Below are positions 1 through 8,631 of a stretch of DNA of 64,000 nucleotides, one piece after another (position 1 is the stretch's first letter; every line of letters starts with the position of its first letter). This stretch comes from Bacteroidota bacterium. Lineage in GTDB: Bacteria > Bacteroidota > Bacteroidia > Flavobacteriales > Flavobacteriaceae. The position numbers and the translations under genes were made by a program. The notes beneath the pieces were generated by a model. That model was given only the letters and a program-made list of their open reading frames with translations, did no database searches and was not told where the DNA came from. The stretch spans positions 124,001-188,000 of the forward strand of contig JAIUNZ010000001.1 of assembly GCA_020161455.1 (NCBI GenBank). Reading direction: 5' to 3'.

Positions 1-1
1 T

Positions 2-592
2 AATGATGATTCGGTTATTCAAAAAATCATCAAACGTGCCGATAAGTTAAAACCCATAACTGTTGGTAAGATTGCACCAGACTTATCAATGATTGATGTG
101 AAAAATGGTCCGAGAATGAAGCAACTTGGCTTTGAAAAAGCAAACACTAGTGAAGAAGTGACCAAATTATTTTATGACAATACTAATGAGTTGAATAAAA
201 TATTTGTAAAACTACATGATGTAAAAGCGGAATATACTATTCTTATTTTTTGGGATGTAGATTGTGGTCATTGTCAAAAGGAAATTCCTGTTTTACTGGA
301 TGTTTACCACGAATTGCTGAAAGAAAAGAAAGATGTAAAAGTATATAGTGTTTACACGCTATTTGATTCTGAGAAATATCAAAAATACATTGACGAACAC
401 AAACTTGATTTTATCAATCTATATGATGCATCACATTTGAATAATGTTATCGAAAAATATGATGTTTATTCAACACCTGTAATTTATATATTGGATAAAG
501 ACAAACGCATCAAAGCAAAACGAATTGGTGTTGAGCAGATAAAACCTATAATTACAGCTTTAGAAAACGAGGCAAAGTCAAGCAAATCTTAA
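2..592 (+). CDS. TlpA-like thioredoxin-fold thiol-disulfide oxidoreductase (3' part; start lies outside the window)
   Basis: The reading frame is open from base 2 with no stop, so the gene begins upstream and only its C-terminal part of about 196 residues is present. A thioredoxin-like domain is recognised by the CGHC redox motif (bases 263-274), preceded by a strand ending in FWDVD, and by the cis-Pro region STPVIYILD near the end. Bacteroidota proteins of this type are usually exported lipoproteins with an N-terminal DUF4369 or DUF5106-like domain; that part would lie upstream. The role is probably thiol reduction or oxidation in the periplasm. It is convergent with the next gene, with only 2 bases between them. 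Confidence 0.85.
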   Translation, partial: NDDSVIQKIIKRADKLKPITVGKIAPDLSMIDVKNGPRMKQLGFEKANTSEEVTKLFYDNTNELNKIFVKLHDVKAEYTILIFWDVDCGHCQKEIPVLLDVYHELLKEKKDVKVYSVYTLFDSEKYQKYIDEHKLDFINLYDASHLNNVIEKYDVYSTPVIYILDKDKRIKAKRIGVEQIKPIITALENEAKSSKS

Positions 593-594
593 AA

Positions 595-1755
595 TTAGCC
601 TTCAGTTTGAAACTTGGCACGTTTACTTCCTTCATACATTTCATATTTCACTAATCGTGCTTCCAAACTACCGTTGAAAAGTTTTATTTTTCGTGAAGGT
701 CGAAGTCCAACAAATTTTAGCGCATCAAGATTGGCGGTAATAAACCAAGCATTTGTATTAGAATAGTTATTCTTTAATGTATCGCCCAATTCTCTATAAA
801 AACGTTCCAAGTCTATATCCAATCGTTCACCGTATGGTGGATTGAAAACCATGTGTAATGGTCCAACATTCTCTTTTTTTGATTCAAAAAAGTTGGCTTG
901 GTGAATGGTTACATAATCTTCAAGATTAGCGTTTAAGATATTGTCTTTTGCTTTTTGAACCGCACTTGGTGCTTTGTCATAACCAGTTATTGTATATCTA
1001 AATTCTTTAGTACGTTTCAATAACGCATCGATAATTTGGTCAAACAAATCATTGTCCCAATCGTTCCATTTTTCGAAAGCAAATTCCTTTCTATTGATAT
1101 TAGCCGGAATATTGCAAGCAATCATTGCTGCTTCGGCAAGTAAGGTGCCACTTCCACACATTGGATCCATAAAATCAGAACTTCCATCCCAACCCGATAG
1201 CATCAGCATACCTGCTGCCAAAACCTCATTTATTGGTGCAATATTAGTAGCTGTTCTATAACCACGTTGGTGTAATGATTCACCAGAAGAATCTAATGAA
1301 ACAGTGCATTGGTCTTTATCGATATGGATGTTAATTTTTAAATCTGGAAAATCTTTATCAACACTAGGTCGAACTCCTTTTTTGACTCTAAATTGATCAA
1401 CTATGGCATCTTTTGCTTTTTGAGAAACAAATTGCGAATGGTTAAAATGATCCGAATGAATGGTCGTGTCAATAACAAATGTTTGGTTTTCATTCAAATA
1501 CTTTGACCAATCAATTCCCTGAATGCCTTTGTACAAGCTTAAATCGTTGAACGCTCTGAATTGATAGATTGGTTTTAAAATCTTTAATGCCGTTCTAAGC
1601 GATAAATTGGCTTTATACATAAAACCTTTATCACCTTTAAAACTTACAGCACGCGTTCCAATTTCTACATTTTGCGCACCTAAAATTTGTAGTTCTTTGG
1701 CAAGTATTTCTTCAAAACCAAAAAAGGTTTTAGCTAACATTTTAAAATTCTCCAT
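595..1755 (-). CDS. THUMP-domain class I SAM-dependent RNA methyltransferase (RlmL N-half / YcbY-like)
   Basis: The protein begins MENFKMLAKTFFGFEEILAKE, typical of the THUMP-containing methyltransferases related to the N-terminal half of RlmL, which makes m2G2445 in 23S rRNA in E. coli. An N-terminal ferredoxin-like/THUMP region (about residues 1-160) binds RNA. The Rossmann methyltransferase part contains MDPMCGSGTLLAEAA (motif I, SAM binding) and NPPYGE (residues 305-310, catalytic motif IV). The frame extends 10 codons upstream, but the ATG at 1755 fits the family start. It is divergent from the gene at 1885, with overlapping reverse-oriented promoter elements between them. The exact target nucleotide is inferred from family only. 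Confidence 0.88.
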   Translation of the reverse strand: MENFKMLAKTFFGFEEILAKELQILGAQNVEIGTRAVSFKGDKGFMYKANLSLRTALKILKPIYQFRAFNDLSLYKGIQGIDWSKYLNENQTFVIDTTIHSDHFNHSQFVSQKAKDAIVDQFRVKKGVRPSVDKDFPDLKINIHIDKDQCTVSLDSSGESLHQRGYRTATNIAPINEVLAAGMLMLSGWDGSSDFMDPMCGSGTLLAEAAMIACNIPANINRKEFAFEKWNDWDNDLFDQIIDALLKRTKEFRYTITGYDKAPSAVQKAKDNILNANLEDYVTIHQANFFESKKENVGPLHMVFNPPYGERLDIDLERFYRELGDTLKNNYSNTNAWFITANLDALKFVGLRPSRKIKLFNGSLEARLVKYEMYEGSKRAKFQTEG

Positions 1756-1837
1756 TTTCAATATCAATATCAATGACAAGTCCAATTACAATAGCAAATT
1801 CAATTGCAATAACACTAATCAATTGTTAAAACTTGCG

Positions 1838-1856
1838 CAAAAATACATTAAATTTG
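1838..1856. promoter_or_regulatory. Divergent pair of Bacteroidota -7 elements
   Basis: CAAAAATA at 1838-1845 is the reverse complement of a TAnnTTTG -7 element and would serve the minus-strand RNA methyltransferase. TAAATTTG at 1849-1856 is a forward -7 element for the methyltransferase starting at 1885. The two are 3 bases apart, back to back. No well-spaced TTG -33 element was seen for the forward one (candidates at spacings of 13 and 23), so confidence is moderate. Confidence 0.45.
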
Positions 1857-1884
1857 CGGGTTCAGAATTCATTGAAAAGAATAA

Positions 1885-2628
1885 ATGTCAGAAATAAATA
1901 AAACAACAACCAAAAATTGGTTTGTTTCTTGGTTTGATAGTCCATATTATCATATACTTTACAAGGATAGAAATTATCGTGAGGCGCAACTATTCATGGA
2001 TACGTTGACACATTATCTCAATTTGCCCGAAAAAGCAAAAGTGCTCGATTTAGCATGTGGCAAAGGCAGACATTCCATTTATTTAAATCAATTAGGATTT
2101 GATGTCATTGGTGCCGATTTATCCGAAAACAGCATTGAAGAAGCAAATAAAAATGCTAATGACAATTTGCATTTTCTAGTTCATGATATGCGTGAGTCGT
2201 ATGAAGAAAAGTTTGATGCTATCTTTAATTTGTTTACCAGTTTTGGGTATTTTGAAAACGAACAAGATGATTTAAAAACGCTGGTTGCCATCAAAGAAAG
2301 TCTTGCTGAATATGGTTTTGCTGTAATTGATTTTATGAATTCCTATCAAGTAATTGAAAACTTGATTCCTGAAGAAACCAAAACCGTTGATGGTATTGAT
2401 TTTCATATCAAAAGATACGTTCATGACGGTTTCATCATCAAAGAAATTGATTTTGAAGATAAAGGAGAAACATTTCATTTTGTTGAAAAAGTTAGAGGAT
2501 ATACCTTAGAAGATTTCAAACGCTTGATGGAAGAAGCTGGAATTTACCTTTTGGATGTCTTTGGCGATTATAAATTGAAGAAGTTTCACAAGAATACAAG
2601 TGAACGTTTAATTATGATTTTTAAGTAA
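1885..2628 (+). CDS. Class I SAM-dependent methyltransferase, small-molecule type
   Basis: A 247-residue protein with a standard Rossmann SAM-binding core. Motif I is VLDLACGKGRHS (residues 53-64), followed by the acidic end of strand 2, VIGADLSENSI, and a motif like NLFTSFGYFEN downstream. This resembles cyclopropane-fatty-acid/UbiE-like methyltransferases of unknown substrate that are common in Bacteroidota. It stands divergent from the THUMP methyltransferase and 107 bases before the ZIP transporter gene. The substrate cannot be inferred. Confidence 0.85.
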   Translation: MSEINKTTTKNWFVSWFDSPYYHILYKDRNYREAQLFMDTLTHYLNLPEKAKVLDLACGKGRHSIYLNQLGFDVIGADLSENSIEEANKNANDNLHFLVHDMRESYEEKFDAIFNLFTSFGYFENEQDDLKTLVAIKESLAEYGFAVIDFMNSYQVIENLIPEETKTVDGIDFHIKRYVHDGFIIKEIDFEDKGETFHFVEKVRGYTLEDFKRLMEEAGIYLLDVFGDYKLKKFHKNTSERLIMIFK

Positions 2629-2735
2629 TTTGGAAGATGGAAATTGTAAGTTGAAGATACAAATCAGAACTATGCACAAACAATCTTAAACCGATTTAAA
2701 CTATTTTAAACAATCTTAAACTGTTTTAGACCACA

Positions 2736-3404
2736 ATGAACTATATACTTCCCCTACTATCAGTGCTAATTGGTTATGTATTTGCCATTTCCATCAAACC
2801 AAAAGACAAGAAGAACTTAAAACTTCTTTTGGCCTTTAGTGGTTCTTTTCTATTATCATTAACCGTATTGCAATTGCTTCCCGAAGTTTATGAAAACCCA
2901 ACAAAACGCATTGGAATTTTTATCATGGCGGGAATATTATTCCAAATTATCTTGGAGTTTTTTTCCAAAGGTGCCGAACATGGTCACGTACATGGTCATG
3001 ACAAGATTCATCAAATGCCTTGGCTATTGTTTGTCAGCTTGTGCCTTCATGCGTTGTTAGAAGGTTTCCCAGTTGGTCATCATCACGATTTAGCTATTGG
3101 TATTGCCATTCATCATTTACCGATTGCCATTATCCTAACGACTTTTTTCTTGAATGCAGGTTTAAACAAAACTGCTTTACTCCTATTCATGATTACATTT
3201 GCTTTAATGACACCAATTGGAACGTTTCTTTCAGATACATTTCCCATCTTGAATGACTATTACAGAGAAATAACAGCCGTAGTTATTGGTATTTTGTTTC
3301 ACATTTCGTCAACTATTATCTTTGAAAGTAGCGAAGGACACAAATTCAACATTGCTAAAGTTTCCATGATTATTCTTGGAATTTTATTGGCGAGTTTTTT
3401 GTAA
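2736..3404 (+). CDS. ZIP-family metal (zinc/iron) transporter
   Basis: A 222-residue polytopic membrane protein with about seven to eight hydrophobic segments. The histidine-rich loop (HGHVHGHDK, about residues 90-98) lies between membrane segments 3 and 4. The ZIP signature in TM4-TM5 is seen as HALLEGFPVGHHHD and IAIHHLPIAI, which supply the metal-binding His and Glu residues in the transport path. ZIP proteins move divalent metal ions into the cytoplasm. The preceding 107-base gap has repeated TTAAAC hexamers but no clear Zur-type palindrome. The metal specificity is not visible. Confidence 0.85.
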   Translation: MNYILPLLSVLIGYVFAISIKPKDKKNLKLLLAFSGSFLLSLTVLQLLPEVYENPTKRIGIFIMAGILFQIILEFFSKGAEHGHVHGHDKIHQMPWLLFVSLCLHALLEGFPVGHHHDLAIGIAIHHLPIAIILTTFFLNAGLNKTALLLFMITFALMTPIGTFLSDTFPILNDYYREITAVVIGILFHISSTIIFESSEGHKFNIAKVSMIILGILLASFL

Positions 3405-3411
3405 AACTTTG

Positions 3412-3419
3412 TAACTTTG
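3412..3419 (+). promoter_or_regulatory. Possible -7 element TAACTTTG before murQ
   Basis: TAACTTTG fits TAnnTTTG and sits 20 bases before the murQ ATG. The nearest upstream TTG (3387-3389) is 22 bases away, longer than the preferred 17-19, so this is a weak call. Confidence 0.3.
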
Positions 3420-3439
3420 AGATTTTGCTAAAATAAACT

Positions 3440-4252
3440 ATGAACTTCACCAAAACCACTGAACAATCTTCGCATTATGAACATTTAGAACAAATGTCGG
3501 TTAAAGAATTGTTGACCAATATAAATAACGAAGATAAAACAGTACCACTTGCTGTTGAAAAAGCACTGCCACAGATAGAAGCATTAGTAGCTAAAACAGT
3601 TGAGAAACTAAAACTTGGCGGAAGATTGTTTTATATCGGTGCTGGAACTTCGGGCCGACTGGGAATTGTTGATGCTTCGGAATGTCCGCCAACATTTGGT
3701 GTTCCGTTTGAATTGGTTAATGGAATAATTGCTGGTGGCGACAAAGCCATTAGAAAAGCAGTTGAAAATGCCGAAGACAATAGGAAACAAGCTTGGATAG
3801 ATTTGCAAAACGAAACCATTTCTGCCAATGATGTGGTGATTGGCATTGCAGCATCGGGAACTACACCTTATGTTATTGCAGGATTAGAAAAATGCAATGA
3901 AAATAACATTGTAACAGGTTGTATAACATGTAATGAAGGAAGTCCATTGGCATTGACCGCAAAGTATCCTATAGTAGTCGTGGTTGGACCAGAGTTTGTA
4001 ACAGGAAGTTCACGTATGAAAGCTGGAACGGCTCAAAAACTAGTTCTGAATATGATTTCTACTTCCGTCATGATACAACTTGGCAAAGTAAAAGGCAACA
4101 AAATGGTTGATATGCAATTGAGTAATGACAAACTAGTTGACCGTGGCGTGAAAATGATTATGAGTGAAATTCCAGTAGATTATGAAACGGGAAGTAAATT
4201 GCTAAAAGTACATGGAAGTGTTCGAAAAGCTGTTGATAATTTTAAAAAATAA
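3440..4252 (+). CDS. murQ: N-acetylmuramic acid 6-phosphate etherase
   Basis: MurQ cleaves the lactyl ether of MurNAc-6-phosphate, giving GlcNAc-6-phosphate and D-lactate in cytoplasmic cell-wall recycling. The SIS-domain sugar-phosphate site is seen as GAGTSGRLGIVDASECPPTFG-like sequence from residue 68. Glu81 and Glu112 sit 31 residues apart, matching the catalytic Glu83 and Glu114 of the E. coli enzyme. GSSRMKAGTAQK near residue 190 is a second SIS signature. At 270 residues it is shorter than the E. coli protein (298) and lacks most of the C-terminal helical tail. A small exported protein follows 4 bases after the stop, suggesting co-transcription. Confidence 0.95.
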   Translation: MNFTKTTEQSSHYEHLEQMSVKELLTNINNEDKTVPLAVEKALPQIEALVAKTVEKLKLGGRLFYIGAGTSGRLGIVDASECPPTFGVPFELVNGIIAGGDKAIRKAVENAEDNRKQAWIDLQNETISANDVVIGIAASGTTPYVIAGLEKCNENNIVTGCITCNEGSPLALTAKYPIVVVVGPEFVTGSSRMKAGTAQKLVLNMISTSVMIQLGKVKGNKMVDMQLSNDKLVDRGVKMIMSEIPVDYETGSKLLKVHGSVRKAVDNFKK

Positions 4253-4256
4253 TAGT

Positions 4257-4718
4257 ATGAAAAAGTTAGTATTGATTTTAGTATTGCTTTTTGCTAATAC
4301 TGTTTTCTCCCAACAAATAAAGCTTGAGAAAGGAAAATACTTTGTAGATGGACAGCAAATTTCTACTCGCGAAACACGACAATTATTACTAACCGACTAC
4401 AAAGCAACTCGATTGTTTCAAAAAGCCAAATCCAAAGAAGGTATTGGAGGTTTGTTGCTTGGTGCAGGAATTGCAATGACCGTAACTGATTTGGCAATAG
4501 GACTGTTTTCCGATGTGAAATATCCAACTGCAATAACCTATGTAGGAGTGGCAACCATGGCTATTTCAGTTCCGATACTTTCGGGAAGAAGGAAAATGAT
4601 TAAAGAAGCCATTGATAGTTATAACCAAACAGCAAAACAACTTGGAAGCAACGATGATAGTTTCAAATATCAAATAGTTGCCAATCAAAATGGAATTGGA
4701 ATACAATTAAAATTTTAA
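4257..4718 (+). CDS. Small exported protein of unknown function
   Basis: The ATG at 4257 gives a clear signal peptide (MKKLVLILVLLFANTVFSQ, cleavage expected after FSQ or FS). An in-frame upstream start at 4212 would lie inside murQ and hide the signal peptide, so it was not used. The mature protein has two hydrophobic stretches (GIGGLLLGAGIAMTVTDLAIG and AITYVGVATMAISVPIL), which suggest a small membrane or envelope-associated protein. It is recognised only as a conserved flavobacterial hypothetical. It lies between murQ and a DUF6095 gene with 2-4 base gaps, so all three are probably one transcript. Confidence 0.75.
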   Translation: MKKLVLILVLLFANTVFSQQIKLEKGKYFVDGQQISTRETRQLLLTDYKATRLFQKAKSKEGIGGLLLGAGIAMTVTDLAIGLFSDVKYPTAITYVGVATMAISVPILSGRRKMIKEAIDSYNQTAKQLGSNDDSFKYQIVANQNGIGIQLKF

Positions 4719-4720
4719 TT

Positions 4721-4948
4721 ATGCCAACCAACAGAAACTTACTCAACAAAGGAATTAAATACTTGGTCTATTCCATTCCGCTCATTTTTATTGGTCCAAC
4801 GGTAATCTATAATGCGTTTATGAACAAGCATACCAATTGGCATTATTTAGTCCTAGCCATTGGATGCCTCATGTGTTTAGGAGCCATGTTCTTTATTTTT
4901 TTAGGTATTAAAACCATAACAGATTCACTTTTCAACGATGATAAATAA
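4721..4948 (+). CDS. DUF6095-like small membrane protein
   Basis: A 75-residue protein with two predicted membrane helices: YLVYSIPLIFIGPTVIYNAF and YLVLAIGCLMCLGAMFFIFL. The length, two-helix layout and context match the DUF6095 family of flavobacterial inner-membrane proteins, whose function is unknown. It starts 2 bases after the previous gene and its 3' end overlaps the next gene by 11 bases, indicating translational coupling. Confidence 0.75.
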   Translation: MPTNRNLLNKGIKYLVYSIPLIFIGPTVIYNAFMNKHTNWHYLVLAIGCLMCLGAMFFIFLGIKTITDSLFNDDK

Positions 4949-5510
4949 CAATTACCTCGAAAGCATCAAAAAACAAATGCTTTATTATAAAACATTAGCC
5001 GAAAAGGCTATTGACCAACTTGAAGAAGCACAATTATTTGTTTCGAATAATGATGACACCAATTCTATTGCAGTAATTGTAAATCACATGTCGGGAAACA
5101 TGCTGTCAAGGTGGACAGATTTCTTGACTACTGACGGCGAAAAAGAATGGCGGCAACGCGATGCTGAATTTGAGAATAGCATCAATACTAAAGAGACACT
5201 TCTTGCTACTTGGAACAAAGGTTGGGATTGCTTTTTTAATACTATTAATGCTTTAGAAGCTGATGATTTAGAGAAAATCATCTATATTCGCAACGAAGGA
5301 CAAACGGTGGTGGAAGCCATCAACCGACAGTTGGCACATTATCCGTATCATGTTGGGCAAATTGTCTTTTATGCCAAGATGTTGAAACAGGATTCGTGGA
5401 GTTCGCTTTCAATTCCTAAAAACAATTCTCAAAGTTATAATGCCGAAAAGTTTGCCAAAGACAAAACCATCAAGCATTTTACAGATGATGAACTTACTAA
5501 ATTACAATAG
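4938..5510 (+). CDS. DUF1572 / DinB-like four-helix protein
   Basis: A 190-residue protein related to the DinB/YfiT four-helix-bundle superfamily. The conserved pattern of metal-ligand histidines is visible: NHMSGNMLSRW near residue 49, and LAHYPYHVGQIVFYAK around residue 135, with a His-x3-His arrangement. Members are often putative metal-dependent thiol transferases, but the substrate here is unknown. The start overlaps the DUF6095 gene by 11 bases. It is followed 10 bases later by a lipoprotein gene. Confidence 0.8.
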   Translation: MINNNYLESIKKQMLYYKTLAEKAIDQLEEAQLFVSNNDDTNSIAVIVNHMSGNMLSRWTDFLTTDGEKEWRQRDAEFENSINTKETLLATWNKGWDCFFNTINALEADDLEKIIYIRNEGQTVVEAINRQLAHYPYHVGQIVFYAKMLKQDSWSSLSIPKNNSQSYNAEKFAKDKTIKHFTDDELTKLQ

Positions 5511-5520
5511 CAATCAGAAA

Positions 5521-5910
5521 ATGAAATCTTTCCTTACCACCAACTACCTTTTCCCTACCGTTTTATTGCTTCTCTTATCTTCTTGCTACCAACAAGAACG
5601 AAAATGTGCCGACTTTAAAACGGGAATATTTCAATTTAAACAAGAAATTGATGGGAAAGAGCACACCACTACTTTCATTAGAACCAACGATATGCAAATT
5701 GAAACCTTTAATGGGAAAACTGATACCGCTACTGTCCGTTGGGTGAATGATTGTGAGTTTATTTTAGAAAAATTGCACCCTAGAAACATGCAAGAAAAAA
5801 AAGCCATCTCTATGAAGATTTTGTACACCAAAGACAACGCTTATACTTTTGAATACGCTTTTGTAGGCGATGAAAAAAAAATGAAAGGTTTAGTAACAAA
5901 ACTAGAATAA
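5521..5910 (+). CDS. Small lipoprotein of unknown function
   Basis: The ATG at 5521 gives a lipoprotein signal peptide with lipobox LLSSC (Cys near residue 20), so the mature protein is lipid-anchored. The longer frame from 5440 would overlap the previous gene and bury this signal, so it was rejected. The remaining 110 residues look like a small beta-rich domain. Homologues occur just upstream of terC in flavobacteria. Some database entries call similar proteins DNA topoisomerase IV, which is not supported by anything in this sequence. Confidence 0.75.
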   Translation: MKSFLTTNYLFPTVLLLLLSSCYQQERKCADFKTGIFQFKQEIDGKEHTTTFIRTNDMQIETFNGKTDTATVRWVNDCEFILEKLHPRNMQEKKAISMKILYTKDNAYTFEYAFVGDEKKMKGLVTKLE

Positions 5911-5943
5911 TTACGTTTAACTGTTAAAATTCAAACCCAATAA

Positions 5944-6801
5944 ATGGAAATTTTATTTACACCAAATGCAATAATCGCGTTATTAACACTAACCTTTCTT
6001 GAAATCATTCTAGGAATAGACAACATCGTTTTCCTATCCATCGTTTCTGGAAAACTGAAAGAAGAAGATCAACCCAAAGCCCGAAGAATTGGATTATTAT
6101 TAGCCATGGCGTTTCGTATTATATTGCTTTTTGGAATTACTTGGGTGTTGAGTTTACAAGACACGCTTTTATCCATTGATTGGAGTTTCTTTTCGGCACA
6201 TATTACTGGACAAAGTTTAATCATTTTTGGTGGTGGATTGTTTTTGTTGTACAAATCGGTTTCGGAAATTCATCATAAACTCGAAGGTGAAGAAGAAAGC
6301 GAAAAAGGCAAATCATCCAACACTATTTCGCAAGCGATTATACAAATTGCATTGCTGAATATCGTTTTCTCTTTTGATAGTATTCTAACCGCTGTTGGTA
6401 TGGTAAGCATGAAAGAACCAGCCGAAGGTGGTTTTGGTTATGAAGGTGCGCTGTTTATTATGATTTTATCCGTGGTCATTTCTATCATCATCATGATGGT
6501 TTTTGCCGGACCAGTTTCTAAGTTTGTAAACGAACATCCAACGATACAAATCCTTGGCTTATCTTTTCTTATTCTGATTGGTGTGATGTTACTTGCCGAA
6601 GGTTCGCATTTGGCACACTTCCGTTTTGGAAATGATATTGAAGTTAATAGTATCCCGAAAGGTTATTTGTATTTTGCTATTTTCTTCTCATTATTTGTGG
6701 AGTTCTTGAATCTAAAAATGAAGAAAAGTAAAAACAAAGTTAAACTGCACAACAGTACTATAGTGGACGAAAAACTTAAAGACGGCGATGCTACTTTGTA
6801 A
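5944..6801 (+). CDS. TerC-family integral membrane protein
   Basis: A 285-residue membrane protein with about seven to eight helices. The family signature at the N-terminus is FLEIILGIDNIVFLSIV, with the conserved acidic residues within helices. A second acidic motif, NIVFSFDSILTAVGMV, lies in the middle; this pair is typical of TerC. TerC proteins are associated with tellurite resistance and with metal (Mn) efflux or co-translational metal loading in other bacteria. A cytosolic loop rich in charged residues (EGEEESEKGKSS) separates the two halves. The specific metal cannot be read from the sequence. Confidence 0.9.
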   Translation: MEILFTPNAIIALLTLTFLEIILGIDNIVFLSIVSGKLKEEDQPKARRIGLLLAMAFRIILLFGITWVLSLQDTLLSIDWSFFSAHITGQSLIIFGGGLFLLYKSVSEIHHKLEGEEESEKGKSSNTISQAIIQIALLNIVFSFDSILTAVGMVSMKEPAEGGFGYEGALFIMILSVVISIIIMMVFAGPVSKFVNEHPTIQILGLSFLILIGVMLLAEGSHLAHFRFGNDIEVNSIPKGYLYFAIFFSLFVEFLNLKMKKSKNKVKLHNSTIVDEKLKDGDATL

Positions 6802-6813
6802 AAATGGTGACTA

Positions 6814-7032
6814 ATGGATAACAAAACGTTGTTTACGCATCCTATCTTGCGCACAGTCCTTATTTTTGGAGGATTGTGGCTCATCACTACCGTTCTAGTA
6901 ATTGCAGTTATTACCAACATGTTTGTAGAACCGATTATCCAACCGAAATACTTTGTGCTCTACATGCTTTTGTTTGCTTCTACGAGTACAATGGTAACAT
7001 TGATAAAAAACTATATAAAAACTAGAAAGTAA
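6814..7032 (+). CDS. Small two-helix membrane protein of unknown function
   Basis: A 72-residue protein with two predicted membrane segments: VLIFGGLWLITTVLVIAVI and YFVLYMLLFASTSTMVTL, ending in the basic tail KNYIKTRK. It starts 12 bases after terC and is probably translated from the same message. No family was recognised. The gene is followed by a 72-base AT-rich gap before the convergent eptA-like gene. Confidence 0.6.
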   Translation: MDNKTLFTHPILRTVLIFGGLWLITTVLVIAVITNMFVEPIIQPKYFVLYMLLFASTSTMVTLIKNYIKTRK

Positions 7033-7104
7033 ATTTTTATAACTAGAGCAGTATATCTTTCAAAAATTTCTTAAAGTAGCATTTTAAAAAAATGAAAAAT
7101 TTAA

Positions 7105-8631
7105 TTATTTAAAAATATTCATTTCCTCATCATAAATTGGGCTTTCAATACTTAAAAAATTCAAAACACTATGAAAAACATGATATTGAGTCAATTCTTT
7201 ATTAGCTTTGAGTTGTCTTGAATTATCAGAAATCCAAACGATGAAAGGAATCTCATATTGTTCTTTGGGAGCAATACTCATAGGAATTCCGTGCATATAT
7301 AGATTTTTTTCTCCTAAAGATTCTCCATGATCTGAAACGAAAAGCAAGGTACTTTTATAATCCTTTAATTCTTTCAAATCTTCAATTACTTTTGATAGAA
7401 TATAGTCTGTGTAAACAATTGTATTATCATAAGCATTGATTAGTTCCTTTTTAGAGCAATTTCCTAGCTCAACACTATTACAAACGGGTTTAAAAGTTTC
7501 AAATTGAGGTGGATATTTCTTGCTATACGTTGGTCCGTGACTAGTGCTGGTGTGCAAAACTATTAATATTTTATTTTTTGTACTGGCGCGTATTTGCTCT
7601 TTTAATCCTGTTAAAAGTACTTCGTCATACCCACATCCTTCACCTTTACAATTTGGCCTTAAGACATCTTCCTTCTGATAGTTCTTTATATGAACTGGAG
7701 GTTCTCCCCAATTTGAAGTTCTCCAAATAACTTCAACGTTATTGCGATATAAATAATTTGGCAATATTTCATACAGCTCATCTGTATTTTTATAATCCAA
7801 AATAGCTTTAACTCCAGCGGTTGTATAGGTAGCCGAAGATATTGCATTGAAATGAAATACATTAGTAATTTTAGAAAGCAATGGATTGGTGTTTTTATCA
7901 TATCCATATAAAGAAAAATTTTGACTTCTTGCCGATTCGCCAATAACTAAAACCACAACCGATTTTTCGTTGTTTTTGACTATAGCATTTGGCAACAAAA
8001 TTTCTTTTTGATTTTTCTTAAATTCATGTGCATAAAAAAGAGAAATATTTACAGTATAAGACCAAGGCATTGCTAAACCACCCAATGTTTTTGAATTTTT
8101 ATCAATCCAAAGCCAATTGCTAGCATTAGCAAAAACTAACGCAAGAATAAAGATTAAGGTTAGCGAAATTGTAATTAAAAACTTTTTCCAAGTATCTTTT
8201 ATTATTTTAACTTTGAAAAGGTATATGCTTGGTACAACTCCAAATAGAACTAAGTAGGCTATCAACTTTAAGGAAAAAAAGCTACTTGCTTCTCCATATT
8301 TAGTATTAAGTACATTCCCTATCATACTTTCATCAATAATAACACCATAAGTATTTACAAAATAAACGGCAATTGCATTGATGCAAAAAAATAGTACTAA
8401 TAGAAACTTTCCGACACGACGAGATAAGGAAAAAATTAAGTAAAAAACAAAAGCATTTAGCACCAACATTAAAATAATTAAACTAATAATTATTGAAATA
8501 CCACTGAAACTTTTATATTCTAGATTCTTAAAAACAAAAGTGAAAAATGGGAGATGAAAGAATAAAAAATTAAGACAACTCATTAGTAAAACAAAATGAG
8601 TAATTTTCAAATTATTTTTTAATGTAAACAT
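7105..8631 (-). CDS. EptA-like lipid A phosphoethanolamine transferase
   Basis: A membrane protein with five N-terminal helices followed by a periplasmic alkaline-phosphatase-like (sulfatase) domain. The first metal-binding motif is VLVIGESARSQNFSLYGYD, the nucleophile Thr lies in SSATYTTAG (about 32 residues later), and the metal motif FVSDHGESLGE lies near the C-terminus; all match EptA/MCR enzymes. These move phosphoethanolamine from phosphatidylethanolamine to lipid A phosphates, reducing binding of cationic peptides. The ATG at 8631 is preferred over a TTG eight codons upstream. The start overlaps the upstream PAP2 gene by 20 bases, so the two are coupled. The true acceptor (lipid A or another glycan) is inferred. 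Confidence 0.85.
   Translation of the reverse strand: MFTLKNNLKITHFVLLMSCLNFLFFHLPFFTFVFKNLEYKSFSGISIIISLIILMLVLNAFVFYLIFSLSRRVGKFLLVLFFCINAIAVYFVNTYGVIIDESMIGNVLNTKYGEASSFFSLKLIAYLVLFGVVPSIYLFKVKIIKDTWKKFLITISLTLIFILALVFANASNWLWIDKNSKTLGGLAMPWSYTVNISLFYAHEFKKNQKEILLPNAIVKNNEKSVVVLVIGESARSQNFSLYGYDKNTNPLLSKITNVFHFNAISSATYTTAGVKAILDYKNTDELYEILPNYLYRNNVEVIWRTSNWGEPPVHIKNYQKEDVLRPNCKGEGCGYDEVLLTGLKEQIRASTKNKILIVLHTSTSHGPTYSKKYPPQFETFKPVCNSVELGNCSKKELINAYDNTIVYTDYILSKVIEDLKELKDYKSTLLFVSDHGESLGEKNLYMHGIPMSIAPKEQYEIPFIVWISDNSRQLKANKELTQYHVFHSVLNFLSIESPIYDEEMNIFK

Noticed and set aside
4212-4256. Upstream start of the small exported protein after murQ
   Set aside because: It would overlap murQ and bury a clear signal peptide; the ATG at 4257 is better.
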